A stretch of DNA of 7,917 nucleotides from the NCBI GenBank assembly GCA_003542325.1, contig DPKV01000164.1, positions 1 to 7,917 of the forward strand, written 5' to 3'. The stretch is from Anaerolineaceae bacterium (lineage in GTDB: Bacteria > Chloroflexota > Anaerolineae > Anaerolineales > Anaerolineaceae). The position numbers and the translations under genes are program-made. The notes under the pieces are model-generated. The model did no database searches and had not been told where the DNA came from. It worked only from the letters and a program-made list of their open reading frames with translations. Shown piece by piece: positions 1 through 5,875 of this stretch. Position 1 is the first letter of the stretch. Every line of letters begins with the position of its first letter.

Positions 1-25
1 TAAAAATTACAGTACTTCGAGTTGT

Positions 26-62
26 AAACCCAGCCGGTCATCGCCAGACAGGCTGGGTTTTT
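26..62 (+). terminator. Rho-independent terminator of an upstream gene
   Basis: A perfect 10-bp inverted repeat pairs AAACCCAGCC (26-35) with GGCTGGGTTT (51-60) around a 15-nt loop. The right arm runs into five T residues (58-62). This is the classic intrinsic terminator layout on the + strand and presumably ends a gene left of the window. On the opposite strand the U-tract is poor, so it is mainly a + strand terminator. Confidence 0.85.
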
Positions 63-117
63 ATTTAATCGACTAAAAAACCAAGAATTTTGGAATTCCT
101 GCTCTGAAGTTCAATTA

Positions 118-158
118 TTTGACGAATTTTTGACGGGTGACCTTTATCCTGATATGTG
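118..158 (+). promoter_or_regulatory. Candidate promoter of the beta-helix gene, with TTTGACG direct repeats
   Basis: TTGACG (130-135) matches the -35 consensus at five of six positions. A weak -10 candidate, TATGTG (153-158), lies 17 nt further on. The heptamer TTTGACG occurs twice, at 118-124 and 129-135, exactly 11 bp apart, so both copies face the same side of the helix. The second copy overlaps the -35 box. It may be an activator or repressor site. The -10 match is poor, so the promoter call is tentative. Confidence 0.35.
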
Positions 159-195
159 AGACTATTCGAATAAACACACTCCATGGAGGTGGAAA

Positions 196-1470
196 GTGAA
201 AAATCATTTTCGGCTTGGTCGGAATTTGTTGCTGGTTAGCTTTATCTTGTTGGCACTCCAGCCATTTGGCCTGAGGGAAGCCAGCGCTCAGGCAGCGGAA
301 CTCTTTGTGAGTCCATCAGGCTCAGGAACGGATTGCACCCAGGCGAATCCCTGCGATGCAGGTCAGGCCATGACGAACGCCGTCACGGGGGACACGATCT
401 ATTTCATGGGCGGGACGTATACCAGTACGAATGACCCGTACCTGGTCATTAATAAAGCGGTTTCCCTGATGGGGGGATGGGATGGTTCGCCTACAGGCGA
501 TGTGGTGGTTGATCCTGCCGCGTATCCAACAACCTTGAACGGCGAAGATACCCGATCTCTATTTACGGTTAATGACACCAGCGGGGCGGGAGAGTTGATC
601 ACAATAACCGGATTTACCTTCCAAAACGGGAAAATTTACCTCTCTGGTGGAGCCATCAGGGTTCGTGAAGGCCGGGTGACCATCCAGGGCAATATATTCC
701 GGGAAAACTCCTCAGACAATTACGGCGGCGCGATCGGCGTGGAATCCGGTTTCGATGTTCAGATCCTTGGAAACAGTTTTTATGATAATGAGGTAGTCTA
801 CGGGGGTGGGAGCATTTCCATTGGCTCAAGTGACCCGGACAACACCACCTGTGTGATCGACGGTAACTATTTTTCCGGCGGATATGCTGATTATGGATCC
901 GTCATTTCCAATTCGTCCAGCACCATGATCGTCAACCGTAATACTTTCGTGGATACTTTGGGCGAATCGGTCATCATGGTTAGTTCAACTGGCCCAACTT
1001 CAATCATCAGCAACAACTTCATCATCCGGCCTGCGCAAAACGCCATTCATTTGATGAATTCTTCAAGCGTCCCGCACCAGATCGTGAATAATACGATCAT
1101 TGGGTCGAACTACGGTTTATTCGTTTATAACAATGCATTGGTCAATGTTGTGAACAATATCATTACCGGAACAAATCAAAGCATCCGTTTCACCGGCGGC
1201 ACCTTGACAGGCAGCAACAACCTGTTTTATGACAACACCAGTGACCCGAATCCATTGACCGACCCGGTTTACGCGGACCCGGAATTTATTGATCCCCTTG
1301 CAGATGATTATCATATCGGTGAGGACTCTCCGGCGGTTAATGCGGGCACAACGGTCGCTTTGGATGAGGATTATGATGGAGATGCAAGGCCATCCGGTGG
1401 TGGATACGACATCGGTGCGGATGAAATCGAAGGCGGCTGTCTCGCTTATTTACCTCTGGTGTTGAAATAG
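196..1470 (+). CDS. Secreted right-handed beta-helix protein (choice-of-anchor Q type)
   Basis: This is an exported protein of 424 residues. Residues 1 to about 33 form a Sec signal peptide: a K/R-rich start, a hydrophobic LLLVSFILLAL core, and a likely cut after ASAQA. Residues 35-75 (LFVSPSGSGTDC, NPCDAGQAMTNAVTGDTIYFMGGTYT) resemble the DUF1565 entry strand of parallel beta-helix proteins. Residues about 130-340 hold many short N/G-rich rungs such as VTIQGNIFREN, QILGNSFYDN and HQIVNNTIIGS. Residues 377-410 (DSPAVNAGT, then DYDGDARPSGGGYDIGADE) match the end of choice-of-anchor Q domains. The last residues, CLAYLPLVLK, form a hydrophobic tail. The GTG start is chosen for its strong GGAGG (185-189), 6 nt upstream, and the intact signal peptide. 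The fold is well supported. The ligand or substrate (often polysaccharide or a surface role in such folds) cannot be read, and no catalytic residues are evident. Confidence 0.85.
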   Translation: MKNHFRLGRNLLLVSFILLALQPFGLREASAQAAELFVSPSGSGTDCTQANPCDAGQAMTNAVTGDTIYFMGGTYTSTNDPYLVINKAVSLMGGWDGSPTGDVVVDPAAYPTTLNGEDTRSLFTVNDTSGAGELITITGFTFQNGKIYLSGGAIRVREGRVTIQGNIFRENSSDNYGGAIGVESGFDVQILGNSFYDNEVVYGGGSISIGSSDPDNTTCVIDGNYFSGGYADYGSVISNSSSTMIVNRNTFVDTLGESVIMVSSTGPTSIISNNFIIRPAQNAIHLMNSSSVPHQIVNNTIIGSNYGLFVYNNALVNVVNNIITGTNQSIRFTGGTLTGSNNLFYDNTSDPNPLTDPVYADPEFIDPLADDYHIGEDSPAVNAGTTVALDEDYDGDARPSGGGYDIGADEIEGGCLAYLPLVLK

Positions 1471-1793
1471 TCACCGCAAGGGTAAATTCCCGGACAAGGG
1501 CAAACGCTAAATCTTTAATTTCTGATAGTTGAATGCTTCATTATCCAATAATCACCCCTTTCCACCCCTCGGGCACCCTTCCCCTGGAGCGAAGCGGAAT
1601 ACCCGAAGGGTATAGGGGAAGGGCTGGGGATGCGGTTGTTTATTGACCATCGCATGATGAACACTCTTGGGTGTACTTTGCGATTGCCCTGATTCCCGGA
1701 CTGTTTCCAGTTCAGTCGTCCTGTTTGCTGGTAAAATCATGAAGGAAATTGGCATCACCTTTGAAATGATCAGGATGTAGAAAGCGAGAAAAA
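1471..1793. other. 323-base intergenic region
   Basis: No credible gene lies here. The reverse strand is open across much of it, but that frame encodes repeat-derived Pro/Arg-rich sequence and runs backwards into tpiA. The first 80 bases after the beta-helix gene are AT-rich, with no convincing terminator. A GC-rich nested palindrome occupies 1576-1623. Nearer tpiA, TAAAAT (1732-1737) could be a -10 box, although no good -35 box accompanies it. A 13-codon ORF (1739-1780) ends 13 nt before the tpiA ATG. Confidence 0.6.
1576..1623. repeat. Nested GC-rich palindromic element
   Basis: The outer arms CCCTTCCCCT (1576-1585) and AGGGGAAGGG (1614-1623) are perfect 10-bp complements. Inside lies a second hairpin, ATACCC (1599-1604), GAA loop, GGGTAT (1608-1613). 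The flanks continue as C-rich on the left (CACCCCTCGGG) and G-rich on the right (CTGGGGATG). This composition and shape resemble the dispersed palindromic repeats common between genes in many bacteria. Copy number cannot be judged from one window. No T-run follows, so it is not a standard terminator. Confidence 0.6.
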
Positions 1794-2555
1794 ATGCGAA
1801 AATTATTTGTAGCCGGCAACTGGAAAATGAACCTGACCATCGCTGAAGCAAAGGCTTTGGTTTCTGAAATGCTGCCCGAACTGGAACAGATTGATAATGT
1901 GGATCAGGCGGTCTGCCCGTCTTACCTGGCGATCCCGGCTGTGGCGGATTTCTGCAAAGGCACCGGCCTGAAAGTCGGCGCACAGAATGTCTATTGGGAG
2001 AAATCCGGCGCCTATACAGCGGAAGTCGCCCCGGATATGGTCGCCGAGATGTGTGACTATGTGATCGTGGGACACTCCGAACGGCGCGCACTCTTTGGTG
2101 AGACGGATGAGACCGTCAACAAACGCTTGAAAGCCGCCCTGGAAGCGGGGCTGGACGTGATCGTCTGCGTGGGCGAAACGCTGGCTGAGAACCAGAGCGG
2201 TCAGACAAAAGCCGTGGTCACCCGGCAGATTGAAAAAGGCCTGGCGGATATCACTGCTGAACAGGCTGCCCATATCACCATTGCCTATGAACCGGTCTGG
2301 GCGATCGGCACCGGCCTGGCGGCGACCCCCGAAGATGCCAATAACGTCCACAAGGATGTCATCCGCCCGCTGCTCAGGAAGCAATTCGGTGAAGCACGCG
2401 CCGAGACCATGCGGATCCAATACGGCGGCTCGATCAAGCCGAATAACGCCAAAGAATTATTCTCGATGTCGGATATTGACGGCGGTCTGGTGGGCGGGGC
2501 TAGTTTAAAAGCGGCTTCCTTCTGGGCGATAGTGAAAGCGGCCTCAGAGATCTAA
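1794..2555 (+). CDS. tpiA: Triosephosphate isomerase
   Basis: This is a 253-residue cytoplasmic (beta/alpha)8 barrel of normal family length. It interconverts dihydroxyacetone phosphate and glyceraldehyde 3-phosphate in glycolysis and gluconeogenesis. N9 and K11 lie in GNWKMN (8-13). The catalytic electrophile H94 is in VGHSERR (92-98), and the general base E166 is in the signature AYEPVWAIGTG (164-174), whose end forms the mobile lid loop. Phosphate-binding YGGSIKPNN (210-218) and LVGGASL (232-238) are intact. One deviation is GAYTAEVAP (72-80), where the family usually has GAFTGEVS; the dimer-contact Thr (75) is kept. The Shine-Dalgarno is weak (GAAAGCGAG). The ATG is fixed by the conserved RKLFVAGNWKMN start. 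The usual glycolytic neighbours (gapA, pgk) are absent, so it appears to be transcribed alone, and a strong terminator follows directly. Confidence 0.98.
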   Translation: MRKLFVAGNWKMNLTIAEAKALVSEMLPELEQIDNVDQAVCPSYLAIPAVADFCKGTGLKVGAQNVYWEKSGAYTAEVAPDMVAEMCDYVIVGHSERRALFGETDETVNKRLKAALEAGLDVIVCVGETLAENQSGQTKAVVTRQIEKGLADITAEQAAHITIAYEPVWAIGTGLAATPEDANNVHKDVIRPLLRKQFGEARAETMRIQYGGSIKPNNAKELFSMSDIDGGLVGGASLKAASFWAIVKAASEI

Positions 2556-2586
2556 TTCTCCCCAAATATCGGCTAATAAATAATCA

Positions 2587-2625
2587 GGCTGTCTCCAAAA
2601 CTCTCGGAGACAGCCTTTTGTTTTT
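2587..2625 (+). terminator. Rho-independent terminator of tpiA
   Basis: A perfect 10-bp stem, GGCTGTCTCC (2587-2596) with GGAGACAGCC (2606-2615), encloses a 9-nt loop and is followed by TTTTGTTTTT (2616-2625). It begins 31 nt after the tpiA stop. The region on the other side is AT-rich, so the hairpin may also stop transcription coming from the convergent gene at 2652-3155, though with a weaker U-tract. Confidence 0.92.
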
Positions 2626-2651
2626 ACTGAAGGATAGAACTGAAATGTGAA

Positions 2652-3155
2652 TTAGTCGATGTAGGGGCAATCACCAGTGCCGTACAGACCCTGCCCCATC
2701 CCACGGTTAATGTTCAGGCCGTACATACCGCCGGTGCGGGCCTCACGGGAAAAATATACTCTGGCCTGTGTCATCGTTCCATCCATCATGGCCTGGTCTC
2801 TCACCTGTTCGTGAATTTCGTTCAGCAGGACGACGAATTCGTCATAGGTCATGCCTGTGGAAAGAGCGATCTCCGACATGGTTTCACCAGTTGCCAGACG
2901 AGTGTTTAATTCGTCAACGGTTAGTCCAAGGGCTTCTGCAAAGGCGGTAATGAGTGCATCATGCACAATGCCGCTCTGGGTTTCTGACGCCTGGTAACCC
3001 TGGTTGCCGCCTCGGCGGCCGTTGCCCATTGCGCCGCCGGCTGTGCTGTCGGTTGAATTGCCGGGGGTATTGCCTTGTGCAAAGACTGCACTCGTAGAAG
3101 CCAAAGCAATCCCAATGACGGCGACGATCGCGAGAGTCTTGAATAGGTTTTTCAT
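2652..3155 (-). CDS. Small secreted protein of unknown function
   Basis: This 167-residue protein is not a family I can name. Residues 1-26 form a Sec signal peptide (MKNLFK, then a hydrophobic stretch, with a likely cut after AVFA). Residues 27-60 are a flexible Gly/Asn/Ser-rich linker containing GNGRRGGNQG. Residues 63-125 look all-helical: a predicted helix, then LGLTVDELNTRLATGETMSEIALSTGMTYDEF. This is the 'growth-like' LGLTxxEL...GxTxxEIA pattern seen in many small exported proteins of Gram-positive bacteria and Chloroflexota. The tail is rich in Gly, Met and Arg and ends in GTGDCPYID with a single Cys (163). The ATG is supported by AAGGAG, 7 nt upstream. It is convergent with tpiA and separated from upp by a terminator, so it is probably monocistronic. 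A structured leader that can pair with the Shine-Dalgarno suggests translational control. Confidence 0.8.
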   Translation of the reverse strand: MKNLFKTLAIVAVIGIALASTSAVFAQGNTPGNSTDSTAGGAMGNGRRGGNQGYQASETQSGIVHDALITAFAEALGLTVDELNTRLATGETMSEIALSTGMTYDEFVVLLNEIHEQVRDQAMMDGTMTQARVYFSREARTGGMYGLNINRGMGQGLYGTGDCPYID

Positions 3156-3160
3156 TTTGT

Positions 3161-3236
3161 AACTCCTTTACTTATAACTGTGTAAGGACAACCTTACTTG
3201 AATGACTTTATCTTATGCGACAGTTATGTAGGAGTT
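3161..3236 (-). promoter_or_regulatory. Candidate structured leader that pairs with the ribosome binding site
   Basis: Read on the minus strand, AACTCCT (3236-3230) is perfectly complementary to AGGAGTT (3167-3161), which includes the Shine-Dalgarno of the small secreted protein gene. ATAACTGT (3227-3220) is perfectly complementary to ACAGTTAT (3181-3174). The two helices are 7 and 8 bp, separated by a 2x6-nt internal loop. Inside them lies a further perfect hairpin, GTAAGG, TTGT loop, CCTTAC (3197-3182). The nested pairing argues for an RNA fold that hides the ribosome binding site. It matches no riboswitch class I know. If transcription starts inside the element, the repeats could instead be DNA operators. 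Confidence 0.5.
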
Positions 3237-3288
3237 GTGAATTGGATGTGGGATCGCCGTGAAGGTTTCCAGGGGTATTCCGGGCGGG

Positions 3289-3325
3289 AAAACAAAGTCG
3301 GGCTGTCTTCAGGAAGAAGACAGCC
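3289..3325 (-). terminator. Rho-independent terminator of the methyltransferase-upp operon
   Basis: On the minus strand, GGCTGTCTTC (3325-3316), loop TTCCT, GAAGACAGCC (3310-3301) forms a perfect 10-bp stem 35 nt after the upp stop. It is followed after four bases by TTTGTTTT (3296-3289). The stem is strong but the U-tract is slightly displaced and interrupted. The arms are almost identical to those of the tpiA terminator. Confidence 0.8.
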
Positions 3326-3360
3326 TGGTTTACATAAAGATTTGGCAACATTACTTAGAT

Positions 3361-3984
3361 TTAGGTCCCAAACTGGCGGTCACCGGCGTCGCCCAGGCCA
3401 GGGACGATGTAGCCGATTTCGTTGAGGTGATCGTCAATCGCAGCCAGGTGAATGGGCACATCGGGGTGGGTCTCATGCAGGCGCTGGATGCCTTCCGGCG
3501 CGCCGATCAGGCCGATGAACTTGATCCTCTCAACGCCCCATTTCTTTAATATATCCACGGTAGCGACTGCCGAACCGCCAGTCGCCAGCATGGGGTCGAG
3601 GATCAGACAGACGGCGACAGTGGGCGCGATCGGGAGTTTATTGTAGTAGGCAACCGGTTTCAGGGTCTCTTCGTCCCGATACAGACCGATATGCCAGACT
3701 TCCGCGGAGGGCATAAGCTGCCAGACGCCTTCCGCCATGCCCAGCCCGGCCCGCAGGATCGGCACCAGACCGATTTTGTCCCGCAGGTCTTCACCGGTGG
3801 TGGAGCACATCGGCGTGGTGACCTCCACCGGCGCAGTAGCCAGGTCGAGGGTGGCTTCGTAGGCGAGTAATGCGCCTAATTCGCGGACCAGTTCCCGGAA
3901 TTTCTTCGGTTCAGTGGCGACATCGCGTAAACGGGTCAGTTTGTGTTTGACCAGGGGATGGGACGATTCAAAAACATTTTCCAT
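3361..3984 (-). CDS. upp: Uracil phosphoribosyltransferase
   Basis: This is a cytoplasmic pyrimidine-salvage enzyme converting uracil and PRPP to UMP and pyrophosphate. The 207 residues fit the usual length of about 208. Visible family features are the N-terminal [13 protein letters not shown] (9-21), the [14 protein letters not shown] segment (74-87), the PRPP-binding loop [12 protein letters not shown] (128-139), and the uracil-binding C-terminus [16 protein letters not shown] (192-207), complete to the last residue. It is the third gene of an operon. Its ATG shares one base with the stop of the preceding gene (TAATG), and GAGG lies 4 nt before the start, inside that gene's end, so translation is likely coupled. 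No PyrR-type attenuator is seen before it. The PRPP site and C-terminal motif make confusion with other phosphoribosyltransferases unlikely. Confidence 0.97.
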   Translation of the reverse strand: MENVFESSHPLVKHKLTRLRDVATEPKKFRELVRELGALLAYEATLDLATAPVEVTTPMCSTTGEDLRDKIGLVPILRAGLGMAEGVWQLMPSAEVWHIGLYRDEETLKPVAYYNKLPIAPTVAVCLILDPMLATGGSAVATVDILKKWGVERIKFIGLIGAPEGIQRLHETHPDVPIHLAAIDDHLNEIGYIVPGLGDAGDRQFGT

Positions 3985-4427
3985 TATTCCTCAACTTTCT
4001 CTTCACCGGTTTGTTTCGACTGTGATGCCGGACTAAGCATATCACTACTTGAGATCCGCCGGCTGTTAATAAAAAGCAGAAACCAGGCAGCCCAGAGCAG
4101 GGTGGTGACTGTGATTAAACGGTGGAAAAGGGGGAGATTCCGAGTCAATCGGAAGAACATGGCTGCTGCATAAGATATCCAGGAGCCAATTTGGAAGAAA
4201 AGGGTTAATCCCTTCCCAAAACGGGACCCCTGAACGGGTATGCCAAGCCAGCGGAACCCCAGCCAGGGGAGGATTGTCGTCATGGCGCTGATGACCACGG
4301 CAAACGTCATCAGCCACAGGGAGAGTTCGATCCCGTTCTGCGCCTGGGCGTAGGAACTGCCGCCAAGGTAGAGCAGGAAACTTATATAGTGGAAAAATTC
4401 CGGCACTGAAAATCGGGAAGGCTTCAT
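3984..4427 (-). CDS. Four-segment membrane protein of unknown function
   Basis: This 147-residue protein has no family I recognise. Four hydrophobic stretches are visible, at about residues 11-27 ([17 protein letters not shown]), 34-57, 73-93 and 99-120. A basic start (MKPSR) and basic loops follow, including [16 protein letters not shown]. The C-terminal tail (121-147) is hydrophilic, Ser/Glu/Gln-rich and probably cytosolic. No transporter or enzyme motif is evident. Its ATG overlaps the methyltransferase stop by four bases (ATGA) and its stop overlaps the upp start (TAATG), so all three are probably translated together. The position before upp could suggest a role in nucleobase handling, but it is shorter than known uracil permeases (which have about 12-14 segments) and resembles none of them. 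That functional link is only a guess. Confidence 0.78.
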   Translation of the reverse strand: MKPSRFSVPEFFHYISFLLYLGGSSYAQAQNGIELSLWLMTFAVVISAMTTILPWLGFRWLGIPVQGSRFGKGLTLFFQIGSWISYAAAMFFRLTRNLPLFHRLITVTTLLWAAWFLLFINSRRISSSDMLSPASQSKQTGEEKVEE

Positions 4428-5200
4428 GGTGAGGATGACTCCTTTTGGGCAACGATCAGGAAACGGTGGGCTGTGCAGACGAATTGGCCGCGGCTTTCGA
4501 TGATATTGTGGATCAGCATCAACCCCTTATGGTGTGTTTCGGGTGAAAAGTCATCCACCTGCCAGGGGATGGCTTTGAGGTAATAGACCACGGCACCAAT
4601 GTCAAGGAAAGTATACCGGAGAGTCGCCTGGTCGGAACGCAGGACCACGAATCCTGCTTCGTATAGATTATTAAGGGCCTCCGCAAGACACCAGCTCGTG
4701 TAGGGGAAGCTCAGATCCTCTTCCAGTACCTGATTTAGTTCGAGGGTGTCCAGACCACCCACCTGCTGGGTAATGAAAACGCCGCCAGGCCGCAGAATGC
4801 GAAAAGTCTCGGTGGGATGGTAATCATCATGGCGGTTGATGACCAGGTCGAAAAAGTGATCGGGAAAGGGAAGCGAAGCGCTTTCCTGCAGGGTGTGGAC
4901 CTGAACACCGAGAGGTTCCAGCCTGGCTTTTGCGATGATCTGGTTGGGCGGGTAGGTTTCTGTGGCGTGGGTTTCGGGCGGCAGGGGTGCAAGGGACGCC
5001 AATAGTTCGCCGCCGCCCGTGCCTATGTCCAGCAATGTGTGAACACCGGGGAAATGGCCGCTGACGATGCGGGCATAGTCCCAGGGCAAAGGCTCCTCGA
5101 CCAGCCGGCCTTCCAGCCATTGAAAATCCCAGCCGGAGAAGTCCGCAGTCCAGGCTTCGGTGACGAGTCTCTGAAAACGTTCGGGGTTAATCGGTTTCAT
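4424..5200 (-). CDS. Class I SAM-dependent methyltransferase
   Basis: This is a 258-residue soluble Rossmann-fold methyltransferase whose substrate is not determined. SAM-binding motif I is LLDIGTGGGE (56-65). An acidic residue at the end of strand 2 is E81 in ATETYPPN. Motif LPFPDHFFDLVINRHDDY (110-127) covers strand 4, and RILRPGGVFITQQVGG follows, the post-strand-5 motif. The N-terminus (DFSGWDF, LPWDY) and the end (TAHRFLIVAQK) appear complete. The NRHDDY and ITQQVGG signatures recall a group of uncharacterised bacterial small-molecule-type methyltransferases; I cannot assign RNA, protein or metabolite as target. It is the first gene of the operon with the membrane protein and upp, overlapping the former by ATGA. 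There is no Shine-Dalgarno before the ATG. Instead an AT-rich -10-like box lies 7 nt upstream, suggesting a leaderless mRNA. Confidence 0.9.
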   Translation of the reverse strand: MKPINPERFQRLVTEAWTADFSGWDFQWLEGRLVEEPLPWDYARIVSGHFPGVHTLLDIGTGGGELLASLAPLPPETHATETYPPNQIIAKARLEPLGVQVHTLQESASLPFPDHFFDLVINRHDDYHPTETFRILRPGGVFITQQVGGLDTLELNQVLEEDLSFPYTSWCLAEALNNLYEAGFVVLRSDQATLRYTFLDIGAVVYYLKAIPWQVDDFSPETHHKGLMLIHNIIESRGQFVCTAHRFLIVAQKESSSP

Positions 5201-5207
5201 ATTTGTA

Positions 5208-5218
5208 TTTATATTTTA
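5208..5218 (-). promoter_or_regulatory. Candidate -10 region of the methyltransferase operon (leaderless)
   Basis: On the minus strand, TAAAAT (5218-5213) and TATAAA (5213-5208) overlap in an AT-only tract. TATAAA ends 7 nt before the ATG at 5200, which would place the transcription start at or next to the start codon. No purine-rich ribosome binding site lies between. No good -35 box is visible at the expected distance, so the exact promoter is uncertain. Confidence 0.4.
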
Positions 5219-5310
5219 ATCCAAAGTTTTCGTTTAGTGGTTTTATTAGAGCGTTGGGGAGGGAAAGTTCGAGTTCGTAATTACAGCCCGGACGTCAATA
5301 CATGAGGAGT

Positions 5311-5335
5311 GCGGCCTTTAGGCTGCATAATTTTT
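5311..5335 (+). other. Short hairpin with T-run in the divergent intergenic region
   Basis: GCGGCC (5311-5316), loop TTTA, GGCTGC (5321-5326) forms a 6-bp stem with one G-T pair. Four bases later comes TTTTT (5331-5335). It looks like a weak terminator. It sits upstream of the proposed start of the NYN-domain gene and of no known + strand gene end, so it may insulate the promoter from upstream transcription or be a remnant of a repeat. Confidence 0.35.
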
Positions 5336-5374
5336 CTTCGGTACATATTTTCGTAAAAGCCTTGCCCAATACGA

Positions 5375-5380
5375 TAGAAT
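5375..5380 (+). promoter_or_regulatory. -10 box for leaderless transcription of the NYN-domain gene
   Basis: TAGAAT (5375-5380) matches the TATAAT consensus at five of six positions and is separated from the ATG at 5387 by only TAAACC. Transcription would begin at or beside the A of ATG. No Shine-Dalgarno fits between, in keeping with a leaderless mRNA. A -35 box is not convincing. Confidence 0.5.
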
Positions 5381-5386
5381 TAAACC

Positions 5387-5875
5387 ATGGTAATCCTGAT
5401 TGACGGTCATAACCTGATCCCGAAAGTCCCTGGCATCAGCCTGAGTGACCCGAACGATGAAGATGAACTGGTTCGGTTGCTTCAGCAATACTGCCGCTTA
5501 CGGCGGCTGACCGTTGAGGTATTTTTTGACCGTGCGCCTGTTGGCCGGGCCGGGTCCCAGCAGGCAGGACAGGTGAAAGCCGTCTATGTCCGGGAGGGTG
5601 TGACCGCAGACGAGGCAATTATGGCTCGTTTACGCGCTTTGGGTAAACGCGCCCGGAATGTCCGGGTGGTCAGCTCGGATCGCCAGGTCCAACAGGCAGC
5701 CCGCGGCGTGCATGCGGCGGTGATTACCTCAGAAGCGTTTGCGCAGGAAATCGAAAACCTGATATCAGAAGAGCCTGAATTGGACCCGAGGAGCCGCCTG
5801 CTTACAGACAAGGAAGTGTCAGACTGGGAGTCGTTGTTCCGAAAGGGGCATCCGAGTCAGGATGGCAAGGAATAA
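5387..5875 (+). CDS. YacP-like NYN domain protein (putative ribonuclease)
   Basis: This 162-residue cytoplasmic protein belongs to the NYN (PIN-like) fold, YacP/DUF901 type. The N-terminal strand MVILIDGHNLI carries the hallmark Asp (D6) and Asn (N9). Further acidic positions expected around the metal site are D48 (VEVFFDRAP), D75/E76 (REGVTADEAI) and D98 (VRVVSSDRQVQQAAR). The family's characteristic order of DGxN, FD, ADE and SSD motifs is complete. After about residue 125 comes a charged, probably helical tail (LTDKEVSDWESLFRKG). YacP homologues such as Bacillus subtilis Rae1 are endoribonucleases that cut mRNA at the ribosome; whether this one does so is inference. The start is fixed by the fold, since only six residues precede D6. 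It diverges from the methyltransferase operon, and no cotranscribed partner is evident. Confidence 0.9.
   Translation: MVILIDGHNLIPKVPGISLSDPNDEDELVRLLQQYCRLRRLTVEVFFDRAPVGRAGSQQAGQVKAVYVREGVTADEAIMARLRALGKRARNVRVVSSDRQVQQAARGVHAAVITSEAFAQEIENLISEEPELDPRSRLLTDKEVSDWESLFRKGHPSQDGKE

Noticed and set aside
1552..2091. 179-codon reverse-strand open frame across the tpiA start
   Set aside because: It runs antisense to the strongly conserved tpiA, and its C-terminal Pro/Gly-rich part comes from the palindromic repeat. Composition is Arg/Pro/Ser-rich with no recognisable domain.
1803..2420. 205-codon reverse-strand open frame inside tpiA
   Set aside because: It lies entirely antisense to tpiA, which has complete motifs. 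The open frame is a by-product of tpiA codon use.
5302..5403. 33-codon ORF running into the NYN-domain gene
   Set aside because: No Shine-Dalgarno, it overlaps the proposed promoter and start of the NYN-domain gene, and it contains the terminator-like hairpin. More likely non-coding.
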